The notes: generated by a model not told the origin, from the letters alone. Numbered from the stretch's first letter, positions 1-12,328 are shown. The stretch is 64,000 nucleotides of DNA from Ramlibacter sp. PS4R-6 (GCF_037572775.1 NZ_JBBHKA010000001.1:1860001-1924000), one strand, 5' to 3'. Numbers and translations: made by a program.

Positions 1-330
1 ATGGCGGCCGCGCGCCAGCGCCTCGCGGAAGAGGGCTGGGACTGCGGCTACGGCATCCACCGCGACGGCGCGTCGATCTGGAACGGCGCCGACGACGCCT
101 TCCTCGTCGGGACCGGCGTCGCGCAGGACGGCCTGGTGCCGGGCGGCGAAGGCCTGTTCGAGGACCCGTTCGCATTCGTGAACAGCACGCTGTGGCGCGA
201 GGCGCATCCGGCGCTCGCCAGCACCGTGCACTGGAACATCATGGTGCCCTCGATGGGCAAGGTGATCCGCGAGCTGCGCGAAGAAGCCGTGGCGCCCGCA
301 CCGCCGGCGGCGGGGCGCCGCGCGTCCTAG
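1..330 (+). CDS. C-terminal part of an unrecognised protein, cut by the window start
   Basis: The frame is open from the first base and ends at a TAG at 328-330, so 109 residues are visible. An ATG sits at base 1, but the open frame suggests the gene starts further upstream. I see no signal peptide, membrane segment or catalytic motif I can name; the visible part is soluble, with several Trp residues and an Ala/Pro-rich basic tail. Its stop overlaps by 3-4 bases the stop of the convergent gene on the minus strand, which fixes the 3' end. Function not recognised. Confidence 0.6.
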   Translation: MAAARQRLAEEGWDCGYGIHRDGASIWNGADDAFLVGTGVAQDGLVPGGEGLFEDPFAFVNSTLWREAHPALASTVHWNIMVPSMGKVIRELREEAVAPAPPAAGRRAS

Positions 331-995
331 TAGTCCTGCAATTCCCCGGACAGCATCACGCGCCGGCCCTTCGATGAGGGCACGGCGCGCAGCAAGGCGT
401 TGGCGACGCTCCTGACCGAAACCGAGCGGTAGTTGCGCGGGATCAGCCAGCCCAGCTTGTTCGACACCTTCAGCGCGAGGCCTTCACCCGGGCGCACCGG
501 TTGCCCGAGCGCTTCGCGGTCGCCGGCCAGCATGGACGGGCGCGCGATCACGAGCGTTTCGAATCCCAGGCCGGCCAGCGCCTCTTCCATCTCGCCCTTC
601 ACGCGGCTGTAGAACACGCTCGACTTCGCGCTGGCGCCCATCGCGCTGACGACACCGAGCTTGCGCGCGCCCGCGGCCTTCGCGGCTTTCGCGACGTTGA
701 CCACGGCGTCGTAATCGACGGCGCGAAACGCCTGCTGGCTGCCGGCGACCTTGATGGTGGTGCCCAGCGCGATGTAGCACTCGTCGACCTTCGGCAGCTT
801 CGGCAGCTGCGCGAAATCGACGGCCATTGCTTCGAGCTTGGGATGGGATTCGGCCGGTGCGCGGCGCCCGAGGACGATCACGCGCGCGACCGAATCGTCG
901 GCGAGCAGGCCGCGAAGCAGTTCGCGGCCGACGAGGCCGGTGGCCCCGGCCAGGAGAACGGATCGCTGCGCAGCACCTGCCATGGTGCCGCGCAT
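327..995 (-). CDS. NAD(P)-binding Rossmann (epimerase/HTATIP2-like) oxidoreductase
   Basis: The 222-residue product has an N-terminal dinucleotide-binding motif GATGLVGRELL at about residues 17-27. A YSRVKGEMEEAL stretch near the middle matches the Tyr-x-x-x-Lys region of atypical short-chain reductases, and length fits the HTATIP2/YwnB-like NAD(P)H-binding group. No membrane segment is visible. A GGGAG ribosome site lies 4 bases before the chosen ATG; a second ATG four codons in is possible. It follows rhlE by 15 bases on the same strand, so the two are probably co-transcribed. The family is clear, the substrate is unknown. Confidence 0.8.
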   Translation of the reverse strand: MRGTMAGAAQRSVLLAGATGLVGRELLRGLLADDSVARVIVLGRRAPAESHPKLEAMAVDFAQLPKLPKVDECYIALGTTIKVAGSQQAFRAVDYDAVVNVAKAAKAAGARKLGVVSAMGASAKSSVFYSRVKGEMEEALAGLGFETLVIARPSMLAGDREALGQPVRPGEGLALKVSNKLGWLIPRNYRSVSVRSVANALLRAVPSSKGRRVMLSGELQDY

Positions 996-1010
996 GCTAC
1001 TCCCGCAAAC

Positions 1011-2699
<1,689 letters not shown>

Positions 2700-2888
2700 T
2701 CGAGATGCAAACGCATGCGCCATGTCCTGGCGCGGGAATCGGCCTCGGTGGCGCGTGAGCGCCGTCCAGTCGATAAGGCAGATGGGTTGGTGGGTGGGCG
2801 CCTGTCACCGGCTTCGCTTCGCGAGGAAGCCGCCGCGCCCCAGCGGTATCGCTGAGCCTGCAGGCAACTGGGAGCCCGCAGGAGTCCC

Positions 2889-2898
2889 TATTGTCGCA
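2889..2898 (-). promoter_or_regulatory. Candidate extended -10 promoter element of rhlE
   Basis: On the minus strand this reads TGCGACAATA, which fits an extended -10 (TGn followed by GACAAT). The same ten bases occur upstream of the second DEAD-box helicase gene at 60933-60942. Transcription from here would give a leader of roughly 180 bases that contains a perfect 7-bp hairpin (CGGCTTC/GAAGCCG at 2809-2832). No good -35 hexamer is seen. Confidence 0.4.
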
Positions 2899-2908
2899 CG
2901 GATCGCCG

Positions 2909-3358
2909 TCAGGCGTGGGCGAGCTGCTTCAGCTTGTCCAGGCGCAGCGCCATCAGGGGCGTTTTCTGCAGGTGCTTGCAAAGCAGTTCCACCACGCCCG
3001 TGAGGTCGCCGATGGATTGCGCGCGCTCGATCTGCAGTTGCGCCTTCACGCGGGCGGTGAAGCCCAGGTCGGTCGCCATCGACGTGGCGAGTTCGACGAT
3101 GGCGCGGTAGCGCTCCGACTCGGTCAGCGCCACTTCCACCGGCATGACCTTCACCGCGCCATCGCGCAGCACCAGGAGCCCGGCGGACACGAGATGCTGC
3201 AGGGCCGGGCGCACGGCCTCGGCTGGCATCATCGTGCCCAGGTCTTCCAGGTGGCGTTCGCCGTCGCACAGGATCAGGACCTGGCGCTGCGCGGGCGACA
3301 GCGCCGGACTCCTCTGGAGGACTTCCTTACGGCCCGCTTCGGTCTTGACGTAGAGCAT
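2909..3358 (-). CDS. Conserved hypothetical protein, winged-helix-like
   Basis: A 149-residue soluble protein I cannot name. The N-terminal half (MLYVKTEAGRKEVLQR... through ...LVSAGLLVLRDG, about residues 1-60) has the helix-helix-strand pattern of a winged-helix domain, and the C-terminal half is helical. The start is set at ATG 3358 because the mRNA carries GAGGT seven bases before it; a longer frame to 3400 lacks this. It is divergent from the DUF1631 gene across about 190 bases and lies upstream of rhlE. A regulatory or adaptor role is only a guess. Confidence 0.65.
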   Translation of the reverse strand: MLYVKTEAGRKEVLQRSPALSPAQRQVLILCDGERHLEDLGTMMPAEAVRPALQHLVSAGLLVLRDGAVKVMPVEVALTESERYRAIVELATSMATDLGFTARVKAQLQIERAQSIGDLTGVVELLCKHLQKTPLMALRLDKLKQLAHA

Positions 3359-3549
3359 GATGGACCTCGCTTGTGATGGGTTGTCTCCCACCGCCAGCAT
3401 GGTTACGATTACTTACGGGAGGATGACTCGCACCCCTAGGACAAACACGGGGGCGGGGTGGTGTGTCGCGGGGGCGTCGCGGTTACGGATAAAAGTGGCT
3501 GCCTCAGCCTTGCGCGACCATAATTTTGGTTCTACCGCCGCCGAAGTCC

Positions 3550-5751
3550 ATGGCCAAACTGCTCAAGCTTCGCATTGGGGTCGCCGACGACCCGACCGCC
3601 CTCCAGCCATCGCTCAACGATTGCCTGGAAGCGCTGCTGCAGCAGTCCGACCTGCTGGTCACCGACATGCTCGCCGGGCTGGTCGAGGCGACCGCCCCCG
3701 GCAGCGCCAAGCGCATCGCCGGGTTCCAGGCCCCGGGCCTCAAGGCCGCGGTGGCCGAACTCTCGGGCAATTCGAAGGCCGTCACGGCCACCTACCGCAC
3801 CGAACTCACGCGGCTCGTCTACGAAGGCGGCGGCAAGGAACAATTGCAGGCCGAGGTGCTGCGCTTCGAGGACTTGCGCCTGTTCGAGGACGCCGAGCTG
3901 GACCAGAGCATCGAAGTGGCGCGCGCCCAGCAGGAGGTGACGATCGCCGTCGACGACGTGCTGCCCACGCTCGATTCGCTGGTGAGCACGCTGCTCGGCT
4001 GGCGCACCATCCAGCCGGGGCTGAACCCCGTGCGGCCCGAGGTGTTCGTGCGGGCGCTGCAGACGACGCTGGCCACGCACGTGCCGTCGTCGGAGCTGCG
4101 CGAAGTCCTCATCGCACCCGCGGCGGGGCTGCTGGGCGCCAACCTGCGCAAGCTCTACCGCGAACTGGCCGACTGGCTGCGCTCCTGCGGCGTGGAACCC
4201 GCGGTGCCCATCGGCGGCCGCGCCAAGGTCGGCACGGCCACGGCACAGGTCGCCGACTCCGTGCAGAAGACGCTGCTCACGCTGGACAAGCTGCGCAAGC
4301 TCCTGCACGGCGACTTCGACGCGAACACCGCGCGGCCCGAGTTCCTGCACACCATGCCGGCGTCGATGTCGCTGCTGCAGGAGATGAAGCAGGCCGACGT
4401 GCTGATCCAGAAGCTGGAGTCGCGGCCCAAGCCGAAGAAGGAAGGCGGCGACCAGCCGGTGGACATGCTCGCCGAGCGCGAGAAGGTGGTCGACGAGTCG
4501 GCGCCGCGGCTGGGCGTGCAACTGGGCAGCGAGGTCGTGCGCCTCATGTTCGAGAACCTCGGCAAGGACAAGCGGCTGCTGCCGGACTTCCAGCAGAAGC
4601 TGGCCTCCATCGAGCCGGCGGTGCTCAAGCTCTCGGCCGAGGACTCGCGCTTCTTCTCCGACCGCACGCACCCCGCCCGCCAGTTCCTGGACAAGGTGAC
4701 GCAGCGCAGCCTGGGCTACTCCGACACGAACGACGCCGGCTGGCAGCGCTTCATGGCGACCGTCACCGACGCCGTGCAATGGCTCGACAGCAAGGTGGTC
4801 GACGCCGACATCTTCGGCGAGCTGCTGGACCACCTGCAGGAACAGTGGACCCACCACGACTCCGGGCTGCGCGAGCGCCGCGAAGAGGCCGCCCGCGCCT
4901 TGCTGCACGCCGAGCAGCGCAACCTGCTGGCGCAGAAGCTCGCGGCGGACTTCGTCGAGCAGATCAAGGACCTGGAAGTGCCCGACTTCGTCGGCGACTT
5001 CCTGCGCACGTCCTGGGCGCAGGTGGTGGCGGAGGCGCAGCTCAGTTGCACCGACGGCTCCGACGACCCCTTCGGCTACCGCGCGATGGTCGACGACCTG
5101 GTGTGGAGCGTGCAGAAGAGCACCGCCACGCGCGGGCGCGCCAAGCGCCTGGTGCAGATGATCCCGGGCCTTCTCGCCAAGCTGCGCGAGGGCCTGGACC
5201 GCATCGAGTACCCGCCGGAGCTGACGGCGCGCTTCTTCAACAACCTCATCGTGCTGCACAAGGCGGCGGTGCACGAAGGCAAGGACGCCAGCGTGCAGGC
5301 CGCGGCCGACGCGGCCGAGGCCGAGGAATCGCGCTTCACCGACGAGGAAGCGGCCGAACTCTTCATGTACCTCGACAAGAAGGAATCGGAGGATTCCGGC
5401 TGGATCGACGAGGAGGTCCTGGCCCCCGAGCACGTGGCCAGCCCCGAGGCGGCCGCCGTCGAGGAGGCGCCGGCCAACGTGCGCGCCAACGACATGAAGA
5501 CCGGCACCTGGGTCGAGCTCAACGTCAAGGGCGAATGGATCCGGGCGCAGCTCACGTGGTCGAGCCCCGCCGGCACGCTGTTCATGTTCACCTCGCAGGC
5601 CGGCAGCGCGCACTCGATGTCGCGCCGCACGCTCGACCGCCTGCGCGCCGAAGGGCACATCAAGGTGGTCGCCGAGCGCAACGTGGTGGACGAGGCGCTC
5701 GACCAGGTCGCCAAGACCGCGCTGAAGAACAGCATCGACAAGAAGGCCTGA
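3550..5751 (+). CDS. DUF1631 family protein (copy 1)
   Basis: A 733-residue, mostly helical, acidic cytoplasmic protein of the DUF1631 family, whose function is not established (older databases sometimes mislabel it thymidine phosphorylase). A signature block FFSDRTHPARQFLDKVTQRS lies near residue 370, and the C-terminal ~70 residues (WVELNVKGEWIRAQLTWSS...GTLFMFT) resemble a small beta-barrel such as a PilZ-like fold. I start at ATG 3550 (MAKLLKLRIG); a TTG eight codons upstream is in frame. A paralogue lies at 8152, on the far side of ettA and a YidB-like gene. Confidence 0.85.
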   Translation: MAKLLKLRIGVADDPTALQPSLNDCLEALLQQSDLLVTDMLAGLVEATAPGSAKRIAGFQAPGLKAAVAELSGNSKAVTATYRTELTRLVYEGGGKEQLQAEVLRFEDLRLFEDAELDQSIEVARAQQEVTIAVDDVLPTLDSLVSTLLGWRTIQPGLNPVRPEVFVRALQTTLATHVPSSELREVLIAPAAGLLGANLRKLYRELADWLRSCGVEPAVPIGGRAKVGTATAQVADSVQKTLLTLDKLRKLLHGDFDANTARPEFLHTMPASMSLLQEMKQADVLIQKLESRPKPKKEGGDQPVDMLAEREKVVDESAPRLGVQLGSEVVRLMFENLGKDKRLLPDFQQKLASIEPAVLKLSAEDSRFFSDRTHPARQFLDKVTQRSLGYSDTNDAGWQRFMATVTDAVQWLDSKVVDADIFGELLDHLQEQWTHHDSGLRERREEAARALLHAEQRNLLAQKLAADFVEQIKDLEVPDFVGDFLRTSWAQVVAEAQLSCTDGSDDPFGYRAMVDDLVWSVQKSTATRGRAKRLVQMIPGLLAKLREGLDRIEYPPELTARFFNNLIVLHKAAVHEGKDASVQAAADAAEAEESRFTDEEAAELFMYLDKKESEDSGWIDEEVLAPEHVASPEAAAVEEAPANVRANDMKTGTWVELNVKGEWIRAQLTWSSPAGTLFMFTSQAGSAHSMSRRTLDRLRAEGHIKVVAERNVVDEALDQVAKTALKNSIDKKA

Positions 5752-5804
5752 GCGCCGCCGCGGGCCGAACCGCGATAATCACGGGTTCACCCAGAGAACC
5801 CCGC

Positions 5805-7466
<1,662 letters not shown>

Positions 7467-8039
7467 TCAGGACAGCTGCACTTCCGGCTTGATCTGCTGC
7501 AGCTCCTGCTCGAGCTGCTTGCGGCCTTCGTCGAGTGCCTCGTCCGCCTGCGGCGGCACGTCGCCCTCGGGCGACAGCTGGTTGGTCATCTCCGGCAGGA
7601 TCTCCGCAAAGGCCTCCGCGACGTCGCCTTCCGGCACGCCCAGGCGCTGGGCGATGCGCGAGAGCTCTTCGCGCCCCACGATGTTGTTGACGGCTTCGGC
7701 TTCGATCGGCTCGTTGTCGCCGGTGTCCACCCACGACTGGGCCTGCTTCTGGTAGCCCTTCTGGCGGAAGTTGTCGAGCACCGCGCCGATGCCGCCGTTG
7801 CGCTGCACCCATTGCATCGCGAAGGGCAGCAGCATGGCGAGCAACATGCCGCGGCCGCCGCCACGGCCGCCCACGCCGCGGCCGCGCGACATCATGCCGC
7901 CGAGCACGCTGCCAAGCGCGGCGCCGCCGAGCCCGCCGCCCATGCCGCCGGTGCGGCCGAACGGACCCGGGTTGGCGCGTCCGCGCATGGCGTTGGCGAA
8001 GACGCCGCCCAGGACCTGGGCGAGAAGGGGGTTGCGCAT
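7467..8039 (-). CDS. YidB/DUF937-family protein
   Basis: A 190-residue protein. Residues 10-65 are Gly/Arg/Met-rich and low complexity, including a hydrophobic stretch (MLLAMLLPFAMQWV, about 66-79). The C-terminal ~100 residues match the YidB/DUF937 pattern (GGIGAVLDNFRQKGYQKQAQSWV, then ...IAQRLGVPEGDVAEAFAEILPEM). The family's function is unknown. AGGAG lies six bases before the ATG. It is divergent from the second DUF1631 gene and convergent with ettA with no gap. Confidence 0.8.
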   Translation of the reverse strand: MRNPLLAQVLGGVFANAMRGRANPGPFGRTGGMGGGLGGAALGSVLGGMMSRGRGVGGRGGGRGMLLAMLLPFAMQWVQRNGGIGAVLDNFRQKGYQKQAQSWVDTGDNEPIEAEAVNNIVGREELSRIAQRLGVPEGDVAEAFAEILPEMTNQLSPEGDVPPQADEALDEGRKQLEQELQQIKPEVQLS

Positions 8040-8151
8040 GGAAGTCTCCTGTAGTTGCCGACCAGCTTAAACTTCGTGTACCACGACAGTTCGTAGGCCG
8101 GTGCCGATGCACGCGAGCAGGCGGCGCCGACCCGCAGGGAGAAGAAAGCGA

Positions 8152-10311
8152 ATGGGTGTGCCGACACAGACGACCTACCAGGCCCTGTACCGGGCCTGCA
8201 TCAAGGAAGCCGCCGCCCAGGGCCGCGCCCTGATGCAGCGCCTGGTCGTGCGCGCCGGCGAATCGCTGCAGCGCCGCGGCACCACCGGCCCCGACGAGAT
8301 CGAGCGGCGCCTGTCCGTGGAAGCCGCTCGCACGCTGATGAAGCACGAGCAGTCCCTGTGCGAGGCGTACCCGCAAGCCCTGCTGGCCGAGTTCGCGCAT
8401 GCGATCGCGGGCGACACGCGCAAGGCGGCCACGCTCAGCTTCGACTCGCTGGAGCTCATGGGCGAGGACCAGGTGCACGAGAACGTGGAGCACGCACGCC
8501 TGCAGCAGGCGGTGGGCAACATCGTCGAAGCCGAGCTGACGGAACTCAACGCGCTGATCTCCGCGGTGCAGGGCCTGGGCAGCGTGCAGGCCGATCGCAA
8601 CCCGCTGAGGCCCGAGGTGTACGTGCGCAGCCTGCGCACGGTGGTGCAGCAAAGCCCGATCTCCGCGCCCATGCGCGTGCGCTGGATGGTGGCTTTCGGT
8701 GACGCGCTCGGGCTGGAGCTGGCGCGCGTCTACCAGGAGCTCTCGGCCTGGATGCGCGCGCAGGGCGTGAAGGAAGCGCGCTTCGTCGCCACGCCGGCGG
8801 CGCAGCCGCCGGCCGCCGCGCCGCAGGAGTCGCTGCTGAACCTGCGCGAGCTGCGCAACCTGCTCACGGGCGATTTCACCGACAGCAGCAAGGAAGGCGG
8901 GTCGCGCCCGCAGTTCTCGGCCACCATGCCGGCGGCCGTCGACGCGCTGGAGAACATGCGCCAGGTCGACGAGGTCGTGCAGCGGATGCGCCAGCGACAG
9001 TTGGCCGATGCGAAGGCGCTGGCCGAAGGCCGCAAGCCGCCGCGCGAGCCCGCGCAGGTGCTGGCGCAGGAAGTGGTCAAGCTGATGGTGGACAGCATCG
9101 CCGGCGACAAGCGGCTGCTGCAGCCGGTGCAGCAATGCGTGCGCGACCTGGAGCCCGCGCTGATGCGGCTGGCGCTGGACGACCCGCGCTTCTTCAGCGA
9201 CCGCAAGCACCCCGCGCGCCGCCTGCTGGACGAGTTCACGCAGCGCAGCCTGGGCTTCGAGTCGCCGCAGTCGCCGGGCTTCCAGGCGTTCATCGACCCG
9301 CTGCGCCAGGCCGTGGAAGTGCTGCGCGAGACGCGCGTGCCCGGCGGCGAACCGTTCGACTTCGCGATCAAGACGCTGGAGGACGCCTGGGGCGACATGC
9401 TCAAGCGCGACCGCCACCACCGGGAGAAGGCGGTGCGCGCGCTGCTCAACGCCGAGCAACGCAACCTGCTCGCGGAGAAGGTCACCAAGGGCCTGCGCCT
9501 GCGGCCCGACCTGCAGTCGGCGTCGCGCGAGATCGCCGCGTTCGTGACCGGCCCGTGGGCGCAGGTCATCGCGCAGGCGCGCCTGACGGACACGACGGGC
9601 TCGCACGACCCGGGCGGCTACACGGCCATCCTCACCGACCTGATCTGGAGCGTGCAGCCGCGCGTGGTGGGCTCGCAGACGGCGCGCCTGGTCAAGCTGG
9701 TGCCCGCGCTGGTGGAGAAGATCAAGCACGGCCTCGCGACGATCGCCTACCCGCAGGCATCGGCGGACCACTTCCTCGACTACCTCGCGCAGGCGCATCG
9801 CGCGGCCCTGCGCGGCGGCGCGCCGGCCGAAGCGCCGAAGCTCTCGCGCGAGGAACTCGAAGCGATGATGGGAGAAGGCGAGGACGCCCCGGGCGCGTGG
9901 CTGGCCCCGAGCGAGGCGCAGGAGTCCGGCTTCATGGAGACGCACCCGTCGATGGCCGCGCCCAAGGCCTTCACCTCCACGCAGCCGAACGAATTCAACA
10001 GCACCAAGCCTCCGGCCGACGAGGACGACCTGCCCGAATTGCCGGTGGACCACCTGCAGCCCGGCGCGTGGGTCGAGATGATGACGGGCAACGGCTGGCA
10101 GCGCGTGCAGGTCACGTGGGCCAGCCCGCACGGGACGCTGTTCATGTTCACGGGGCAGGGCGGGCAGCCGCAGTCAATGACGCGCCGGCTGCTGGCCAAG
10201 ATGCTCAAGAGCGGGACGCTCAAGACGATCTCCGGGCAGGCGATGGTGGAAGGCGCGCTGGACGCGGTCGTCGAGCAGGCGCTGCGCAACAGCCTGCACG
10301 CCCGGCTGTAG
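8152..10311 (+). CDS. DUF1631 family protein (copy 2)
   Basis: A 719-residue paralogue of the protein at 3550. It shares the family block FFSDRKHPARRLLDEFTQRS and the C-terminal barrel-like segment (WVEMMTGNGWQRVQVTWAS...GTLFMFTGQGG), while the N-terminal third and the acidic linker before the C-terminal domain have diverged strongly. I start at ATG 8152, which has GGGAGAAG seven bases upstream; the open frame reaches back to a GTG at 8101 without a ribosome site. Function unknown. The arrangement with copy 1 suggests an old duplication around ettA/yidB-like genes or insertion of those genes. Confidence 0.85.
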   Translation: MGVPTQTTYQALYRACIKEAAAQGRALMQRLVVRAGESLQRRGTTGPDEIERRLSVEAARTLMKHEQSLCEAYPQALLAEFAHAIAGDTRKAATLSFDSLELMGEDQVHENVEHARLQQAVGNIVEAELTELNALISAVQGLGSVQADRNPLRPEVYVRSLRTVVQQSPISAPMRVRWMVAFGDALGLELARVYQELSAWMRAQGVKEARFVATPAAQPPAAAPQESLLNLRELRNLLTGDFTDSSKEGGSRPQFSATMPAAVDALENMRQVDEVVQRMRQRQLADAKALAEGRKPPREPAQVLAQEVVKLMVDSIAGDKRLLQPVQQCVRDLEPALMRLALDDPRFFSDRKHPARRLLDEFTQRSLGFESPQSPGFQAFIDPLRQAVEVLRETRVPGGEPFDFAIKTLEDAWGDMLKRDRHHREKAVRALLNAEQRNLLAEKVTKGLRLRPDLQSASREIAAFVTGPWAQVIAQARLTDTTGSHDPGGYTAILTDLIWSVQPRVVGSQTARLVKLVPALVEKIKHGLATIAYPQASADHFLDYLAQAHRAALRGGAPAEAPKLSREELEAMMGEGEDAPGAWLAPSEAQESGFMETHPSMAAPKAFTSTQPNEFNSTKPPADEDDLPELPVDHLQPGAWVEMMTGNGWQRVQVTWASPHGTLFMFTGQGGQPQSMTRRLLAKMLKSGTLKTISGQAMVEGALDAVVEQALRNSLHARL

Positions 10312-10361
10312 GCCCTTCGCAGTAAGGCGCCTGCAAGCAGCGCGGTGTCTGATCCGCCTCC

Positions 10362-10934
10362 GTGGAGACGGACACGGACGCACCCCAACTGGTCGTGATC
10401 TCGGGCGGGTCGAGCTCGGGCAAGACCACGCTCGCCCGCGCGCTGCAGGAGGAGCTGATGCCGCGCCCGTGGCTGCACTTCTCCATCGACGCGGTGCTGG
10501 AGTGCCTGCCGAAGTCGGTGCTCGATCGCGCCAACCGCTACAACGACTGGTCGCTGATCGATTCGCGCGCGGTCACGGCCGCCGCCTTCCAGTGCGTGCG
10601 CGTGCTGCTCGAGCGCGGGCACAGCGTCGTCTTCGAATGCGTCGTGGCCAGCGAGCGCGCGGCGGGCAACCTGCTGCGCGCACTGGGCGAGTTCCAGCCC
10701 GTGATGGTCGGCCTGCGCTGCTCGTGGGAAGAGACCGAGCGGCGCACGCTCTCGCGCGGCGACCGCACGCTGGAGGAAGCCGAGCACGGCTACTGGCACG
10801 CGTCCGACGCGCTGGTGCTGGACTACGAGATCGACACCAGCCTGCGCACGCCGCGCGACATCGCCCGGCAGCTCGCGGGCAGCCTGCGCAGCGGCGGCCA
10901 CCTGGCCTGGCGCGCCAACGTGTCGCGCTACTGA
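10362..10934 (+). CDS. P-loop kinase, chloramphenicol phosphotransferase-like
   Basis: A 190-residue P-loop protein with Walker A GGSSSGKTT at about residues 15-23, just inside the N-terminus, followed by FSIDAVLECLP and a FECVVASERA segment as in the chloramphenicol 3-O-phosphotransferase-like (CPT) family. It would transfer phosphate from ATP to a small molecule, but most family members have unknown substrates, so drug resistance is not implied. The start is GTG 10362; the next in-frame ATG would remove the P-loop. It overlaps the convergent peptidase gene by 7 bases. Confidence 0.75.
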   Translation: METDTDAPQLVVISGGSSSGKTTLARALQEELMPRPWLHFSIDAVLECLPKSVLDRANRYNDWSLIDSRAVTAAAFQCVRVLLERGHSVVFECVVASERAAGNLLRALGEFQPVMVGLRCSWEETERRTLSRGDRTLEEAEHGYWHASDALVLDYEIDTSLRTPRDIARQLAGSLRSGGHLAWRANVSRY

Positions 10935-11917
10935 AGCGGCAGGTCCCGCGCCGCGGGCAGGTGCAGCGCACCGGCGCGGATGCCGTGCGCGGCGCGGATG
11001 GCGCGCACGATGGCTTGCGCCGTCGCTTCGGCAGCCATCGTCCCGAGCACCAGCATGCCCGGCGAATCCTTCGCGCGGCCCGTCGCCAGCGCGAACATCG
11101 TGTCGCCGTCGGACATGGTGTGCACGGGGCGGATCGCGCGCGCCAGCCCGTCGTGGGCGATCGTCGCCAGGCGCGTGGCCTGCGCCTTCGTCAGCGCGGC
11201 ATCGGTGGCGACCACGCCGATAGTCGTGTTGGTGCCCGAGAAAACGGATTGCGGCAGCTCGCCCGCGAGGATGGCTCGGCGCGCGTCGACGAGCGACTTG
11301 CCGTCGGCGGTGCGCGCCCCGGCGATCACGGTGCTGGTTTCCGGGTCGACGACGTCGCCCACGGCGTTGCACGCGACGATGGCGCCGACGGTGACGTCGC
11401 CCACGCGCAGCGACGCGGTGCCGATGCCGCCCTTCATCGCGCGCTCGAGGCCAAAGACCTTGCCGATCGCCGCGCCGGCCCCGGCGCCGACGTTGCCTTC
11501 GGCGGGCGCCTGCGTGGACGCGGCCTTGCAGGCTTCGTAGCCCGCGTTCGCATCGGGACGGATTGCCGGATCGCCGGAATACAGGTCGAACAGCACGGCC
11601 GCCGGCACGAGCGGCAGGCGCGCGAAACGCACGTCGAGGCCCGCGCCATGCTCCTCGAGCCAGCGCACGACGCCGGTCGCCGCGTCGAGGCCCCAGGCGC
11701 TGCCGCCCGCGAGCAGCACGCCATGCACGCGCTCCACGAGGTTGGTGGGGGCCAGCAAATCCGTCTCGCGTGTGCCGGGCGCCGCGCCTCGCACGTCCAC
11801 GCCGGCCACCGCCCCGTCACTGCAGAGCACGACCGTACAGCCGGTGGGCCGTCGCGCATCCGTGAAATGTCCGGCAGAGATGCCGGCGACGTCGGTGATC
11901 GAACCCATCCGGATCAT
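10928..11917 (-). CDS. P1 family (S58, DmpA-like) aminopeptidase
   Basis: A 329-residue member of the S58/DmpA Ntn-hydrolase family. These proteins cut themselves into two chains and use the new N-terminal Ser/Thr as nucleophile. The expected site is in GTNTTIGVVATDA near residue 242, with a Thr in the nucleophile position; the Gly-rich VLLAGGSAWGLDAATGV motif near 70-86 is also typical. No signal peptide is seen, so it is probably cytoplasmic. A start at 11908 (MGSITDVAG) is equally plausible. Substrate (D-amino acid amides, beta-peptides or other) cannot be read from sequence. Confidence 0.85.
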   Translation of the reverse strand: MIRMGSITDVAGISAGHFTDARRPTGCTVVLCSDGAVAGVDVRGAAPGTRETDLLAPTNLVERVHGVLLAGGSAWGLDAATGVVRWLEEHGAGLDVRFARLPLVPAAVLFDLYSGDPAIRPDANAGYEACKAASTQAPAEGNVGAGAGAAIGKVFGLERAMKGGIGTASLRVGDVTVGAIVACNAVGDVVDPETSTVIAGARTADGKSLVDARRAILAGELPQSVFSGTNTTIGVVATDAALTKAQATRLATIAHDGLARAIRPVHTMSDGDTMFALATGRAKDSPGMLVLGTMAAEATAQAIVRAIRAAHGIRAGALHLPAARDLPLQ

Positions 11918-11961
11918 TATCCGTGCGCAGGCGCCGTCCTACAAAGCATGCAGGCACCTTT

Positions 11962-11992
11962 CCGACAGGCGCGCAGCGACGAGCTTCCTACA
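11962..11992 (+). promoter_or_regulatory. Candidate promoter motif CCGAC-18-TTCCTACA (copy 1)
   Basis: CCGAC at 11962-11966 is followed after exactly 18 bases by TTCCTACA at 11985-11992, 57 bases before the DUF883 start. The same pair with the same 18-base spacing occurs at 42545-42575, and TTCCTACA recurs at 21543-21550. The arrangement resembles a -35/-10 pair, and CCTACA resembles stress-sigma -10 sequences. Confidence 0.4.
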
Positions 11993-12048
11993 GTGGGGGT
12001 GTTCGCCGGCGCCGCTGGCGATTTTTTTCCGAACGGACGAGGACACAC

Positions 12049-12315
12049 ATGAACAGCGAGACCATGGACACCACGAACAGCACCACCACCGGCCTGAACG
12101 GCGTCGGCGCGCAAGCCAAGGTCCAACGCGTGGCCGACAAGGCCCACGAGGCCGTCGACACCGTCGCGCAGTCGCTCAACACCGGCGCCGAGCGCGTGAT
12201 CGGCTGGCACGACGAGTACGGCGAGATGGCGCGCGAGCAGATTCGCGCGAACCCGCTGGCCGTCGTCTTCGGCGCCTTCGCCATCGGCTACGTCTTCGCC
12301 AAGCTGACGAAGTAA
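12049..12315 (+). CDS. DUF883 (ElaB/YqjD-like) membrane-anchored protein
   Basis: An 88-residue protein with an amphipathic, Ala/Val-rich helical N-terminal part and a C-terminal hydrophobic helix NPLAVVFGAFAIGYVFAKL (about residues 69-87), the layout of ElaB/YqjD/DUF883 proteins. In Escherichia coli relatives anchor stationary-phase ribosomes to the inner membrane; here that is inference. ATG 12049 is preceded by GAGGA. A longer open frame to 11923 is rejected. The upstream TTCCTACA motif fits stress or stationary-phase expression. Confidence 0.85.
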   Translation: MNSETMDTTNSTTTGLNGVGAQAKVQRVADKAHEAVDTVAQSLNTGAERVIGWHDEYGEMAREQIRANPLAVVFGAFAIGYVFAKLTK

Positions 12316-12328
12316 GCGAAGCGACTTC

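Noticed and set aside
10362-10934. Chloramphenicol resistance gene or zeta-type toxin
   Set aside because: Only the P-loop and general family features match; no antitoxin gene or antibiotic cluster is nearby.
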